From Semisulcospira habei (Eukaryota > Mollusca > Gastropoda > Semisulcospiridae), in NCBI GenBank assembly GCA_036245525.1, contig BTPG01000006.1:69923101-69987100 (forward strand): a stretch of DNA of 64,000 nucleotides, read 5' to 3'. The notes below the pieces were generated by a model. The model had not been told where the DNA came from. It was given only the letters and a program-made list of their open reading frames with translations, and searched no databases. The translations under genes were made by a program, and so were the position numbers. Position 1 is the first letter of the stretch. Each line of letters begins with the position of its first letter. Below, piece after piece: positions 10,732-21,989 of the stretch.

Positions 10732-13017
10732 TCAGGCTGAATGGAAGTGCGTTCGCAAAGCTCGTTTAAAATGGGTTTTACCTGAACATGATTTAATGTT
10801 CAATGGCAATGAGTTCCAGACAAAACTGCCCGAAAATAGAAGGCTTGACTTGTAGAGATCTATCCTGGGTCGGGGTAAATGAAGCAAGCCATGTCTCGTG
10901 TGTAGCTGATGCCTAGGGCTGAAGTTAAATAGCGCGCACAGATACTCGGGGACTTGATAATGAAATATTTTGTGCATGAGGACGCATTTGTTAAATTTGA
11001 GTTGTTCCTTCAGTGGAAGCAGGCCAAGAGATTTTATCTTTTGGTCTGTGGAAGTAGGGTGTGGAATAATTATTTTAACTGAACGACGATATAGCGAGTT
11101 GACTTTTTTAATATGACGTTCGCTGCATTCGTCCCACAAAGAGGACGCATAGTCACAGTGGCTCTTAATGTGCGCGTGAAAAAACAATGTACAGCACTTT
11201 GTACTAAGAATATGTCTAAGTTTAGAGAGCAGAAATACATTTCTGGACAAGGTTTTGCACAAACTGTCAATATGCGACGACCAATTGAGCTGGTCGTCAA
11301 GTACAACTCCCAGTAGGCGGTGCTTGGATACCTGTTGGATAGGTTTATCACCAAGTGAAAGTATCAAAGGGGCAGGACGTAGCTGATGCTTTTGGCGGGT
11401 TGTTATCAACATGCTTTTGGTTTTAGAAGTACTGAGGAGCATGCGATTATGCGTACACCAATCTAACACTTCATCAAGACTTTGCTGGAGGATACAATTT
11501 AGCGTCATGAGACGCTCGTCTGATGTATGCAGCGTGGAATCGTCAGCAAAGAGTTCGCATTTTACCGTAGGATTTGAGATGGAAAGAGGCAGGTCATTGA
11601 TGAATAAAGAAAATAAAAGAGGCCCTAGGATAGATCCTTGGGGAACACCGTGCCTCACTATACCTTCTTTCGAATACCTTCCGTTCGAGTACACCTTCTG
11701 TCGGCGGCAACTTAGGTAGGATGAGAAAAACGCAATAGAGTTCAAATCAAACTTATACACTGAAAGTTTCTTTAAAAGAATGTTGTGATCGACTAAATCA
11801 AATGCTTTGGTTAGGTCCAGAAAAACTGCACCATTTAATTTGGAATTATTGATTGATGAGAGCCAAGAGTCAACGATGTGAACGAGTGCAGTATGGCACG
11901 AGTGTTTAGGTCGAAAACCGGACTGAAGAGATAGGAGTAGGCGTTGATTCTCCAAGAATTGGAGTAGGTGCTTGTGAATGTGTCTTTCAATTGGCTTCGA
12001 TAATATTGATAACACTGAAATAGGACGGAAATCGTTTGGACTTTTGGGATCTTTACATTTGGGAATGGGGACAACTTTAGCATCTTTCATGGCATCTGGA
12101 AAAATACCTTGGGTGATAGAAAGGTTGAATATAAATGTCAAGGAGTCAGCTGTGTATGGAAGTGACAATTTCAGTACCATGTTATTTATTCCATCCAGGC
12201 CACACGATTTACTGGTTAGAGTAGAAATATACTTACCAACTTCAAACACTGTCATAAGAGGTATGGAGAAGGACGCACCTGCTGCAGACTCACAGTGTGT
12301 GCGCAGTTTAGCAGAACAACTGTAACTATCACTGCAAGTGGGAAAAGACTGTACAAGGGACTCAGCGATATTTAAAAAATGGGAATTGAAGTCGTCTGGA
12401 TCCATGCCTAGAGATGTAGCAGCAGGGATGGAACTTTTCCGCTTAGTAAACAAATTGATTGCATTCCAGACACTTCGGGTATCTTTACCCTCTGCGATAA
12501 CTTTTTCCGCAAGCGTTTTCTGTGCTTTTCTAACTAAGGATTTTACAAAATTACGTTGTTTTTTAAAATCTGCAAATTTTTTCTGCCGTTTTAAGTCATC
12601 TCTTATTTTCATCGCATGAATAATATCGTTTGACAACCAAGGCGGAAGGGTAGGGTTTTTAATTCGTTTAGTCCTGAGTGGGGCATGTTTATCTAGGACC
12701 CAAAGAAACAGCTTGTACCAAAGCGTTAGGGCTTCATTGGGATCATTAGTGTTATAAATAAGGTGAAAGGGCATGTTCGATAGGTCTCGAAGAAAGTCAT
12801 CAGTGTTGAATTTTTTGTAAGACCTGTAGGTGATAGTAGTGTGTTGTTTGTGCTGGGGTTTATCACGTTTAACTGAAAGATGAAAACAAGTAGGAAAATG
12901 ATCACTAATGGCTACATTTGGCACATGGACGTTCTTGACAGCAGATACATTTGTAGTGTAGATGTGGTCAATCAATGTGGCGGATGACAAAGAAACTCGT
13001 GTGGGAGACCGAACCAT
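10732..13017 (-). pseudogene. LINE ORF2, main part: end of endonuclease plus reverse transcriptase
   Basis: An open segment of 761 residues. Residues 1-50 are the last part of the APE-type endonuclease, with the conserved SDH at 38-40. Reverse transcriptase follows: the fingers region around NDFRPISVLSILSK (328-340), FLDLTKAFDLVDHN with its catalytic Asp near 399-412, HGVPQGSILGPLLFSLFIND near 456-475, and catalytic FADD at 490-493. The C-terminal domain (525-761) matches the fragment at 5224-5937. The listed Met is internal: coding similarity continues upstream in the same frame through LGDFNID near 13100, where a frameshift separates it from the N-terminal piece. The protein would nick target DNA and copy element RNA by target-primed reverse transcription. 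The RT active-site Asp residues are intact. Confidence 0.9.
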
Positions 13018-13610
13018 CTGTTGCAGGCCAAATAATGAGGTGGTGTAATTCCACGCCGCATGACCAGTCGTGAGAAGGTCAATATTAAAATCGCCTAGTG
13101 TATGTCTTTGTTGTTACGTAATTGCACCTTATCCATCATGGTAACAAAATCATCATACCATGAAAATGTTGCTGAAGGGGTGCGATAAATAAAACCGATA
13201 AGTGTGGGGGAAGATTTATCGCATTTTAATTCAAGAAATAAACTTTCCACGTGACTAGACTCTAAATCCATACGGCGGGTAACGTATTGGCGGATAGAGT
13301 TATGAAGGTACACAGCTATACCTGTATGACCAGCAGATGATGCATCTCTACGGAATATAGTATAATTATGAATGGAGATCGAGTCGTCACTAATATGTTC
13401 TCTGAGTCTAGACTCCGTAAATCCAAATACATGAAAGGGTTGGGGTTGTGAAAGTAAAACAGTGGCGTCGGGCACTTTGTTGTATAAATGATAGATGTTA
13501 AGATGCCCTATTCGTAAATCTTGCTTTTGCAGCGAACACTGGGGTACAGTTGGGCTACAGGCAGGCATGATGAATGAACACGTTAGCGGAAAAATGTGTG
13601 CGAAATTCAA
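13018..13610 (-). pseudogene. LINE ORF2 N-terminal part: APE-like endonuclease, ended by a frameshift
   Basis: The 171-residue frame at 13095-13610 begins an AP-type endonuclease. It shows LRIGHLNIYHLYNK near residues 32-45 (the usual LNIRSL position), FTESRL near 64-69 carrying the catalytic Glu, GIAVYLHNSIRQY near 97-109 and GFIYRTPSA near 138-146. The frame stops just after DIH at about 13095, while the next expected motif, GDFNID, sits immediately downstream in the frame used by the large RT segment. One small indel at about 13098-13110 therefore splits the protein. The position of the Met used by the intact element is uncertain; the Met at 13610 is the first available. Confidence 0.85.
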
Positions 13611-13697
13611 ATAAGAACAAATGAATGCGTATGAACGCTAACAAAGTTAAACAAAATACAGGAGAAACTACAGAGCTGAAATTTAAGCTCTGTCACT

Positions 13698-14211
13698 GTC
13701 TCTGTAGGCAACGTCACTCCCCACGTCGGGGAAATAAAGTTTTGATACGTTCTGTAGGCAAATGAGTCACTGATAATATACCTTATCTGCGATATAAATA
13801 CCGGCTCCTTAGCGTCACGTCCCGCGTAGGGGAAATAATGTATCGTGACGTTCTGAAAAGCGATTGAAATGAGACACTGATATTAGACCGTACAAAAAAC
13901 GATGAAGACATAGGCTCCTTTGCTATAACAAGAAGAGTCTATTACCTCAGGTTTGTCTCTGCAGGCAACGTCACTCCCCACGTCGGGGAAATAAAGTTTT
14001 GATACGTTCTGTAGGCAAATGAGTCACTGATAATATACCGTATCTGCGATATAAAAACCGGCTCCTTAGCGTCACGTCCCGCGTAGGGGAAATAATGTAT
14101 CCTGACGGTCTGAAAAGCGAATGAAATGAGTCACTGATCGTAGACCGTATAATATACGATAAAGACATAGGCTCTTTCGCTATAACAAGAAGAGTCTATT
14201 ACCTCAGTTTT
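13698..14211. repeat. Two 257-bp tandem units with internal half-repeats
   Basis: Unit 1 is 13698-13954 and unit 2 is 13955-14211; they are close to identical and share landmarks such as ccccacgtcggggaaataaa and aacaagaagagtctattacc. Inside each unit the two halves are diverged copies of one another (gtcactccccacgtcgggga against gtcacgtcccgcgtagggga), so the array is hierarchical with a sub-period near 125 bp. It lies between ORF1 and ORF2 of the LINE. Such arrays are familiar as promoter monomers in other LINEs; here that role is only inferred. Confidence 0.85.
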
Positions 14212-14399
14212 GAAAGAAACGGAAAATGCAGGAAGATAATGATCGTCACACACTATACACAGAAGCAAATTCGGTGCACGAAATAAATCCAAAAGGCTAA
14301 TCAATTAATACGCTATAGATTCAATGTCGGACACTAAACAGTTTGCCAGATTGTTAGATTCAGACGTCAGAAAATGATCACGGTGTGATGCTCCATCTA

Positions 14400-14720
14400 A
14401 TGAGTGTGGGCAATATATGAGAGTGAAGGTGGGTGCCACACTGGGTGGCTCCGTCGACTCACAGCAGAGAAGCGAGGGAGACAACACAAGGACTGATAAA
14501 TACGACAATTACACATCATGGTACGCCGCGCAGGTCGTCTCCGTCGATACGCCAGAACGAATCGAGGGAGACAGTGAGCGTGGGTTGAGAATGTCTCTGT
14601 ACTCAGGCAAGGGATGATGAGTAGACCACACTGTTTGTCCCCATCGATCCACCGATGAGAATCGAGGAAGGCAACCAGGGTGGGTTCACACTACAATGCA
14701 CTCAGACGAGGGTCTCATAA
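14400..14720. repeat. Degenerate tandem repeat, period about 95-100 bp
   Basis: Three diverged units can be aligned by ctccgtcgac, ctccgtcgat and ccccatcgat (near 14446, 14539 and 14638), each followed by a gaatcgagg-like block and a gtgggtt-like block. It is unrelated by eye to the 257-bp array next door. It fills the spacer just downstream of the ORF1 stop. Confidence 0.6.
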
Positions 14721-16963
14721 TGCCGCCCCTGATATTCTGGACAGGTGATGTAGGAAACACGCTGCGAGGTCATTGACTGGGGATAATGTGGGGTGGGGAG
14801 GAGGGGAACGTTATAGCTGAGTTCAATGGGCAGGTGACCGTTACGGTGCAAGCCTCCTAGAGGCGCCACGGGGGGTCCGTATTGCAGGGGGTCGTCACAC
14901 AGAGTTGGCCGCAGTCCAGGCTGGTGGGCAAAGCTAGACTGCACAGAGGGCAGGGTTGCACGAGCAGTGGACCTAAGGTTGAAAGCAAGTCGCAAGGCCC
15001 CCTCAGTGCTTGGATGGAAATTATCATACTGTCTGTAGAGCAGTTTACGTGGGGCCCCACCACGAGACAGAAACACTGGCACGTTGTCAATGTACAGAGC
15101 CCTCGCCTGATCACACGCCGCCAACAGGTTCCTGTTGGAAGGTATGATGGCATTGTTGGCGGGGTGTCGACCAAAAGCAGGCAGGACAGACGACATTTTG
15201 ACGGCGGCGCATGGAAACTTAATTTTGACTAGTGTGAGGAGTTTGGCCCAGGTGTCCACACTGATCACTTGTCGGCGTTTGCATGTGTTGATGCCGACAT
15301 GCAGCACGGCTAAAACAATGTGCGGTGCAGGAGGCTGCATGTCGAGCCACGCCATCAATTCAGCAATGGACATCCCCGGCACGCAGATCTTCTGCAGAGG
15401 TACAGTCGGTGATACAATCCTGCTACCCACTTCTCGCAAGATTGAATCACCTATTAGCACAGCAGGGACCCCAGGCCAAATCCTCTCTTTGGTCAAGACG
15501 TCGGCGGGGAAGGGGTGATCCTGATGTTGACTCTGATTGGGGCGGCACGTGTTGCGTAGCGACCCCGTGCCTGTGTCTTCGGCCTGGTCGTTCTTGTTGC
15601 CGTCAACAGAGAGGGCAGCAAAGCGATTGGACACAGGCACGGCGCCGGCGACTACAACGTCACGGTATGAGGCTCGGCCAGTGTTGTGTGCGGGCTGGCT
15701 CGGCGAGGGAGTGGAAGGGGTGAGGCCGGAGTTTTCAATGGATAAGGGGGAAGCCATACCAACTGAGCGAATCTTGGCAAGGTTGGTGGCAGGCGGGGAA
15801 TGGTCCGCGGGAACGGACCGTCGGGGCTGAGATGAGGCTAGGGATGGGCCAGGTTTGGTTGACAACAGAGTGCAACCCGTATGTGTATCTGTAATCTGCT
15901 TCGTGGTAGGCGGGGAAGTGATGCGCAGGGAAGTGAAGATTTTGTTGTGGTCACCAAGCTGAGACCTGAGTTTTTTGTTTTCAGCCTCCAGTGACTTGAC
16001 ACGACAACTAAGCTGTTCAAGCTGCTGCTGGAAATCGGCCTTGATGTCTCGAATCTCAATCCGGACCAGCTCTCTCACCTCCTTCTGTAAATCATACACT
16101 GCACACATGGCCGTGTCGTGCTGAGAGCTGATCGCAGCACCGAGACTATCAACAACACGGCCAAGTTCCGTTAGCTTCTTGGCCGTGTCAGCTTGGAGCC
16201 TGGAAGTTGACGGTTGCAAGGCAGAACCGGTGTCGGGGAGAGGGGGGCAACCGCCCGGGCTGTCACAGTGGTAACTGGCCGCAGATGGGGTGGCGTCACA
16301 GGAACAGCCACTGTGGTCCAAGCTGGCTGAAGCAACATCGGCACCGCCAGTCACGCTGATTGAGACTGCACTGTCAGTCATATCAGTGGCGCTGTCTTGG
16401 ACATGATCGTTATTGGCACTTCCTTCTACCTGCTCAAGACCTACACCGACCGTGTCCGTTGCGCCAGTGTTAGTGAGCTGTGAGCACATAGTGGCGCATG
16501 GTGGCAGTGCTCGTTGATCAGGCGATACACCAGACATGCGATAAGTGGGGAGGAGTAGGTTCACGACTGACCTCAGTTTGTCGAATTCCTCTTGCACCCA
16601 GTCCACACACGCCTTCCCCTGAACTAGAATTGTGCCCGTGGTATAGTAGATGGAGATTTTCAATAGTTTATTTCCATCTAGCGAGAGATCAAGCACAGAT
16701 TTAAAAAGCTCAGGAGGAAGGTCAATGGCCAGGGGGTGGTTGAGGGAGAGCGTCTTAGTGTGGTCTGTTTGGAAGTCAGCCCATGTAGAAGAAAGCTCAG
16801 GGGGTTTGTATGCAAACTGGTATCGTTCTCTTAAAGCATGCCTCCACACCGGCAAGTTAAGACCATTCGTTTCAAAAGTGATCTGATGCCAGTCTTTTGA
16901 TTTCTTAACTTTTTCCAAGTCAATGGAGCATTTGGCTTTGATAGATCTCGTGTTAGGGGGCAT
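14702..16963 (-). CDS. LINE ORF1 protein with coiled coil and SGNH/GDSL esterase domain
   Basis: An uninterrupted 753-residue frame starting MPPNTRSIKAKCSIDLEK. The N-terminal 140 residues form an unidentified globular region. A Ser/Thr/Gly-rich linker follows; a heptad-rich segment with Leu and charged residues (about 260-345) is a likely coiled coil for oligomerisation. A second low-complexity linker leads to an SGNH hydrolase domain at about 498-665. Its motifs are block I GDSI (505-508, nucleophile Ser), PGMSI (529-533), HVGIN (555-559, the Asn position) and block V DNFH (647-650, catalytic Asp and His). ORF1 proteins of CR1-group LINEs are known to carry such esterases; their substrate is not established. 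It would bind element RNA and assemble ribonucleoprotein, and may act at membranes. All catalytic positions look intact although ORF2 of this copy is broken. The start is the first Met of the frame. Confidence 0.8.
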   Translation of the reverse strand: MPPNTRSIKAKCSIDLEKVKKSKDWHQITFETNGLNLPVWRHALRERYQFAYKPPELSSTWADFQTDHTKTLSLNHPLAIDLPPELFKSVLDLSLDGNKLLKISIYYTTGTILVQGKACVDWVQEEFDKLRSVVNLLLPTYRMSGVSPDQRALPPCATMCSQLTNTGATDTVGVGLEQVEGSANNDHVQDSATDMTDSAVSISVTGGADVASASLDHSGCSCDATPSAASYHCDSPGGCPPLPDTGSALQPSTSRLQADTAKKLTELGRVVDSLGAAISSQHDTAMCAVYDLQKEVRELVRIEIRDIKADFQQQLEQLSCRVKSLEAENKKLRSQLGDHNKIFTSLRITSPPTTKQITDTHTGCTLLSTKPGPSLASSQPRRSVPADHSPPATNLAKIRSVGMASPLSIENSGLTPSTPSPSQPAHNTGRASYRDVVVAGAVPVSNRFAALSVDGNKNDQAEDTGTGSLRNTCRPNQSQHQDHPFPADVLTKERIWPGVPAVLIGDSILREVGSRIVSPTVPLQKICVPGMSIAELMAWLDMQPPAPHIVLAVLHVGINTCKRRQVISVDTWAKLLTLVKIKFPCAAVKMSSVLPAFGRHPANNAIIPSNRNLLAACDQARALYIDNVPVFLSRGGAPRKLLYRQYDNFHPSTEGALRLAFNLRSTARATLPSVQSSFAHQPGLRPTLCDDPLQYGPPVAPLGGLHRNGHLPIELSYNVPLLPTPHYPQSMTSQRVSYITCPEYQGRHYETLV

Positions 16964-17600
16964 GGCTAAAGTTTAGTGTCCTTCACTGGAGTGAACTAGT
17001 CCGCCAGCTTGCTAACACGAATACACTGGACAGTCATACATGGATGCATTGGCAGGGAGCTGTAGAAATGGTACCACAGTGCAAGGAAGTAGTAATATGC
17101 CAGTATGATACCAGTGCGATATAGGGATAGAGGTTTTCTTGCGAGCGGGAGGCAAGTGATCGACGTCAGCGCTCATGTTCCAAGTGACGCACTGGGTACT
17201 CAAGTTCCATATGACGCGTCAGCCGCTCTAGTTCCAAAGAACGCGTGACGCAAATGTACACAATCATTGAATCAATGTTATCAATGCCAAAAGTAAATTT
17301 TCAGTTTGTTGACAAAGAATTTTGAAATAATGATTACACGCTCACCTGGAAAAAGCAGAGCTAAGTCAGAAGAATCACGAACACACACAAAGTCAAGTCA
17401 GGAAACCCAACAGACCCGTTGAAGTACTCCGATGTTGGGCAGAGACGAATACCGCGGAATGAAAAACGGTATCAGGAGGATCACCGACCAACTCGAAGTA
17501 ACAGTTCCTGAAGGAACGTGAGTTTTTCCAAGCCAGCAAGCAAACAAGCACTGATGAAAACACTCACAACAATTAATCCAGGAATTCGAAAACACACTTG
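16964..17600 (-). promoter_or_regulatory. Putative 5' leader/promoter region of the LINE
   Basis: Upstream of ORF1 on the - strand and free of coding. It contains three tandem 27-bp units, gttccaagtgacgc, gttccatatgacgcgt and gttccaaagaacgcgt, beginning at 17177, 17204 and 17231. LINE promoters are internal and lie in this position; the repeated TGACGCGT-like core resembles a transcription-factor site, but that is inference. The true 5' end of the element is not visible. Confidence 0.4.
17175..17256. repeat. Three 27-bp tandem units upstream of LINE ORF1
   Basis: The gttcca motif recurs at exact 27-bp spacing (17177, 17204, 17231), each time followed 6-8 bp later by gacgc or aacgcg. The copies are diverged between the motifs. 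Confidence 0.6.
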
Positions 17601-18342
<742 letters not shown>

Positions 18343-18349
18343 CCAGAGA

Positions 18350-18455
18350 CAGACAGAGACAGACACAGACAGACAGACAGACAAACAGACAAAGATAGTT
18401 ATTTAACGCCGAGAAGACGACTAAGGCCATCTCACATTGGGATGGGTAAAATCTG
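18350..18455 (-). repeat. (GACA)n plus SINE S2 end (gttatttaacgccgag), copy 1
   Basis: A GACA-rich run leads into agttatttaacgccgagaag and actaaggccatctcac, nearly the same as 34881-34940. On the - strand this gives the 3' end gagatggc...ttagtc...cggcgttaaataac, a tail type I associate with mollusc SINEs. Confidence 0.55.
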
Positions 18456-18599
18456 ATCAGCCAGACTTAAAGAAAGGTCTTTAAGACGAGATGTACATTA
18501 TTTACATATACATTTTTTTTATATTTCAAGCTAAAATATCGGACAAGTCTTTAAGGCATATGGAAACAGAGACAGAGGGAGACAGAAAGAGACATGAAG

Positions 18600-18709
<110 letters not shown>

Positions 18710-18710
18710 A

Positions 18711-18772
18711 GTAAGCAAAGGTTATCGGGCCCACGGCGGCCGTCGTGGGCCCGAGGATGTTTTGCTACTTAG
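18711..18772. repeat. Fold-back element, family G (copy 1)
   Basis: A GC-rich palindrome: gtaagcaaag, then cgggcccacggcggccgtcg and tgggcccg, then tgttttgctac. The arms match the family terms gtaagcaaaat and attttgcttac. Confidence 0.7.
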
Positions 18773-19132
18773 TAGCAGAGACACAGACAGACACACACAC
18801 ATATAGACAGACAGATAGACAGAGATTAAGCACAACCGTTTTATCCCTCGAGACACGCAATCAAGAACATGGTAAACGCGCTTGGAGGCAAAAATTCGAT
18901 TTTGATGCGGCATGATCTGAACTTGTTTATTTTTCCGCTGCGAAATGGGTTTCGTTCCTTGCACGACATTAAACACAGCAACACTTTATTTATCTAAAGA
19001 GAAACAACAATCTTCAAAGTTCAATTCAAGCAATGCCAGCGGAAATTTAAAAAAAAATCTTTGTCCAACGCGAGCTCTTTCGAAGTCGGGATCAGCTCGA
19101 ACACAGGGAACCATACCTAGGCTGCACTGTGA

Positions 19133-19240
19133 AGGGAAAGACAAAAAGTCTTGCTTGTGAAAAGCGAGATTTTCAGTGTAATCCAATGAAAATCCTGCTT
19201 TTCACAAAACATGACTTACTGTCGTTTGCTTTCACAGGGA
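19133..19240. repeat. Fold-back element, family B (copy 2)
   Basis: Arms gtgaaaagcgagattttca and tgaaaatcctgcttttcac around a gtgtaatccaa centre (about 19157-19212). Outer gacaaaaagtc/gactta sequences are weakly inverted as in other family B copies. Confidence 0.7.
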
Positions 19241-19312
19241 AATATGTTGCTCATCTAGTACCATCGTTTTGCGAGTGGCTTATAGTCTCTTAGGTGCCAC
19301 TATAGCAGCAGA

Positions 19313-19399
19313 GCACAGGCATGGGATGATCGTTGTGTAGTTGGTCACTTTTCAATACGGGTAGTGTGTTAATTATCAACGATCATCCCACGCCTGTGC
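19313..19399. repeat. Inverted repeat, 23-bp arms
   Basis: gcacaggcatgggatgatcg on the left and its complement gatcatcccacgcctgtgc on the right, with a spacer of about 40 bp. Probably a MITE; no second copy was seen in the window. Confidence 0.6.
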
Positions 19400-19439
19400 A
19401 AAAAAGCGTCGATCATGAGAAATGACTCTTGCTGCTAGA

Positions 19440-19577
19440 CATCGCCTGAAAACATCCAGCCCCGACAAACAACAAGAGGGATGATATAAATCCTCGTGAT
19501 CCTCCTCGTTACGGGGAGCCCATGAGTATCTGCGTGTCTTGGATGATGGTGGTTTTGTCTCGGTAGTAAAGAAGTTA
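19440..19577. repeat. Degenerate family A element
   Basis: acaagagg on the left and gggagcccatgagtatctgc with gtgtcttgg on the right resemble the family A arms. The right end, ctcggtagtaaagaagttaa, resembles the family terminus. Confidence 0.45.
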
Positions 19578-19599
19578 AGCTACGCTAATAAATGCTCAC

Positions 19600-19755
19600 A
19601 GACTGACTCATTCAGCCCCGATACACCAGTGCAAGACATGGTTCGAGCGTGTTAGTTCAAGTGTGATGCCAGAATAGCTTGGCGCCTCTTGGCGCCAAGC
19701 TATTCTAGCACCACCTTTGAGCTACCATGGTCGAACTATTACCTGAACCGTTTAA
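19600..19755. mobile_element. Fold-back MITE, family C (degenerate)
   Basis: Core arms gatgccagaatagcttggcg and cgccaagctattctagcacc, with outer gttcgagcgtgttagttcaa against gagctaccatggtcgaac. The left terminus, gactcattcagccccgatac, matches the family C end. Confidence 0.65.
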
Positions 19756-20159
19756 TGTCTTTACAGGAAATCTTTCAATTTTGAGAATTGGGACCCTAGG
19801 CTACAGTGCGTTAACTGGCCATGGGTCTCGGAGATGGAGAAATAATGTGTGTCCTGCGAGCGAAAACTGCCAAGTAAGCGAATCGTACAGTTGGTCTTAT
19901 GATTGATCACTTGTGAATACCCCTGACGGCGTGCTCGGCCCTCGTTCAGCCCATCTTCACCTGACCTAGTTCTCATTCATGATTGACGAATAACCTGCAT
20001 GTTCACAAAGACGATGATTGGCGATTTGCGCCCGCACGAAGCGAAACAAATCGTCCGTAAATCTTCAACCAAAATGTCGGAGACGGATCGAACTAGCTTA
20101 GAACCAAAGCACTGTCGGTGGTTCATTTTCACCCATTCACTACTGAGGCAATCCGAACT

Positions 20160-20225
20160 GCAAGAGGCACAGATCCTCATGATCCCCCGCAGTTGCGGGG
20201 GATCGTAAGGATCTGTGCGTCTTGC
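20160..20225. repeat. Family A palindrome
   Basis: A 66-bp hairpin, gcaagaggcacagatcctca to gatctgtgcgtcttgc, around a cccccgcagttgcggggg centre. The flanking ctgacaccagtttgtatcca matches the family A interior. Confidence 0.75.
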
Positions 20226-21346
20226 TGACACCAGTTTGTATCCAGTGTTCCTTGGATGGCGGGAGGGCAAGATGGCGGCCAGGCACCAACTACTGGCCGG
20301 CCGCTCCGGCAAAATCTGCCAACTGTGCTTTGAAGCGACTCCTAGTATTATTATTTTCCAGGCAGTGTTGTGTCATCGGCAAGTTCTGAGTGCATGATAT
20401 ACTTTATTTGGACAACTTTATGTGATAGCTGTGGTGTACCGACTATAACATCGTCTTAATCTTGTACACAGAGTTTTCGGAATTTGGACTTGTTTCACCA
20501 GTCGTGCCAGCCTATGCATCTAAAGAAGAGCGTGCACATGAACTGTGGAATTACTAAACATGTGCTGTTCCGGGCTCCATCCCTACATTATTCACAGACT
20601 AACCCACTGCCAGATCTTTCTTCATTCTGACTGACCCCACTGAGAAGAGCGTGGAAGCACACAGAGAAGAATTTACCACAGCGAGCTTTCCTACCACCGT
20701 GGCGGCCGTGTTTATCATCACGTACTGCCTGGCCCGCCGGCGACCTTCGCTGTTGACCGATATTTCCCAACACTAAGCGGCGTACCAGTGAAAATGACTG
20801 TGTGTGGGGGTGCTGGTTTTATTTTATTATAATGACTCATGACTGTTACCATCATGATATTATGTGTTATAAATGATGTTGACGGACTTTGTCGGAGCGG
20901 TGCCCTCCGCTGAACACCGGCGACGGGCCTCCAGGTGCAGCTTTGATCGTTGTTTTATGTTGCCTAGATAGGAAATTATTTTCCTTTTGACGGTAATTTG
21001 TTTCTGTTGTTAACTTGTATTTTTATGTACTAGCTTTAGTCAAGTAGGAATTTAACAAAAGAACATATACTAGTGTGTTTAGGACTGACATAGGACTGTC
21101 TTAGCATTCTGTTTTTGTCAGGGAGGTTCGGGTCGGGATGAGGCCACTGGCGCCGGCCATTAGATGCCTTGGCGACGGGCTTCACCCGTCCCAAATCATT
21201 GTCCATTGTGTAGCTCTGTTATTGTAAATTGTCATTTGAATGAGCGAGTGAGTGAATGTGAGCAGCACCTGTGGTGGCAAGACAATTTTTGCTGTGTATG
21301 ATTTTCTTCTATTACAGCAACAATAAAGTCATCTTGAATCTTGAAT
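20226..21346 (+). repeat. Non-coding region ending in a LINE-like 3' terminus
   Basis: About 1.1 kb with no recognisable protein. Its right end reads acaataaagtcatcttgaat followed by a second cttgaat unit, the arrangement seen at 3' ends of CR1/L2-type LINEs (AATAAA-like signal and a short tandem tail). I infer a LINE 3' UTR remnant covering at least the last few hundred bases. A host gene 3' UTR is the alternative. Confidence 0.45.
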
Positions 21347-21439
21347 GGCTGGGGGCCCTCCGGTCATAAACTGAAACAGGTTTCAGAAACACAGTCGCTG
21401 ACCACTAGCAGCCGAGGGGAAAAGAACGCACTACTTGCA

Positions 21440-21560
21440 GCGTTTGCGGGAGTACTCCCCAGATAAGCCCACTCGGGGGGGAGGGGGGGGGGGTGCGCCA
21501 CAAGTAGGCTTTTATTCAAAGTATATACTAAGCTAGCAGCGGACTCCCCCCCCCCCCCTC
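21440..21560. repeat. Dispersed repeat (agtactccccaga motif) with G/C homopolymer runs
   Basis: gcgggagtactccccagata, agcccactcgggg, caagta and ttttattcaaa occur in the same order at 49498-49575. This copy has long G runs near 21475-21493 and a C run near 21546-21559 that could pair with one another. Confidence 0.55.
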
Positions 21561-21649
21561 ACCCCGACTCCAGTGAGTCTATTACTCAGTCGATCTGGGA
21601 AGCACTCCCGCAGATTGCACGTTTATCTCATTCAATAAAAGCTTTAAAT

Positions 21650-21863
21650 CCGTTCCGTACCAGCTGACACAGGCCGTGTTTCTGCAGTCTTCGTTAATTC
21701 GACACCAAAAATCCCTAGATGTCCCAGGAGCATGGATTTAAAGTGGTGTCAGCAAGAGGTTATAGATCCTCATGGGCCCCCGCAAATGCGGGGGCTCATG
21801 AGGATTTATACCTCTTGCAGTTGCGTGGTGTACCGATTTTCTCGGCACTGAACGACTTAAGCT
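21650..21863. mobile_element. TTAA-type MITE, family A
   Basis: Core palindrome 21752-21818 with arms gcaagaggttatagatcctc and gaggatttatacctcttgc. The flanks tctgcagtcttcgttaattc and ttctcggcactgaacgac match the full copies at 40523 and 52465. The terminal TTAA has decayed. Confidence 0.7.
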
Positions 21864-21989
21864 ACAGTGTCTCTGCATGGCCCATTCCATCCCTCATCAT
21901 GTATGAAGGGAAGCTAATTGGTTGCTGCCAAAGAAAGGTTCAGACGTTAAACGCTTAGGACTTAACGTCTGTTGTCCACCACAAAGGTG

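Larger units (their letters stand above)
10297..17600 (-). mobile_element. Nearly complete CR1/L2-like LINE (ORF1 esterase, ORF2 EN-RT)
   Basis: Read on the - strand: a possible 5' leader (about 17600-16964), ORF1 (16963-14702), a spacer of about 1.1 kb with two tandem arrays, ORF2 (13610-10732), and a 3' UTR of about 430 bp ending at an AATAAA box and a catcat/TC tail. An SGNH-type esterase in ORF1 is a known feature of some CR1-group LINEs and supports treating the two ORFs as one element. The 5' boundary is not defined; I see no clear target duplication because the 3' end lies in microsatellite. A frameshift in ORF2 makes this copy inactive. Confidence 0.75.

Noticed and set aside
11411..12619. 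+ strand frames opposite LINE ORF2
   Set aside because: Antisense shadows of the - strand reverse transcriptase.
14882..15830. + strand frames of 97-132 residues opposite LINE ORF1
   Set aside because: Antisense shadows of a GC-rich coding region.
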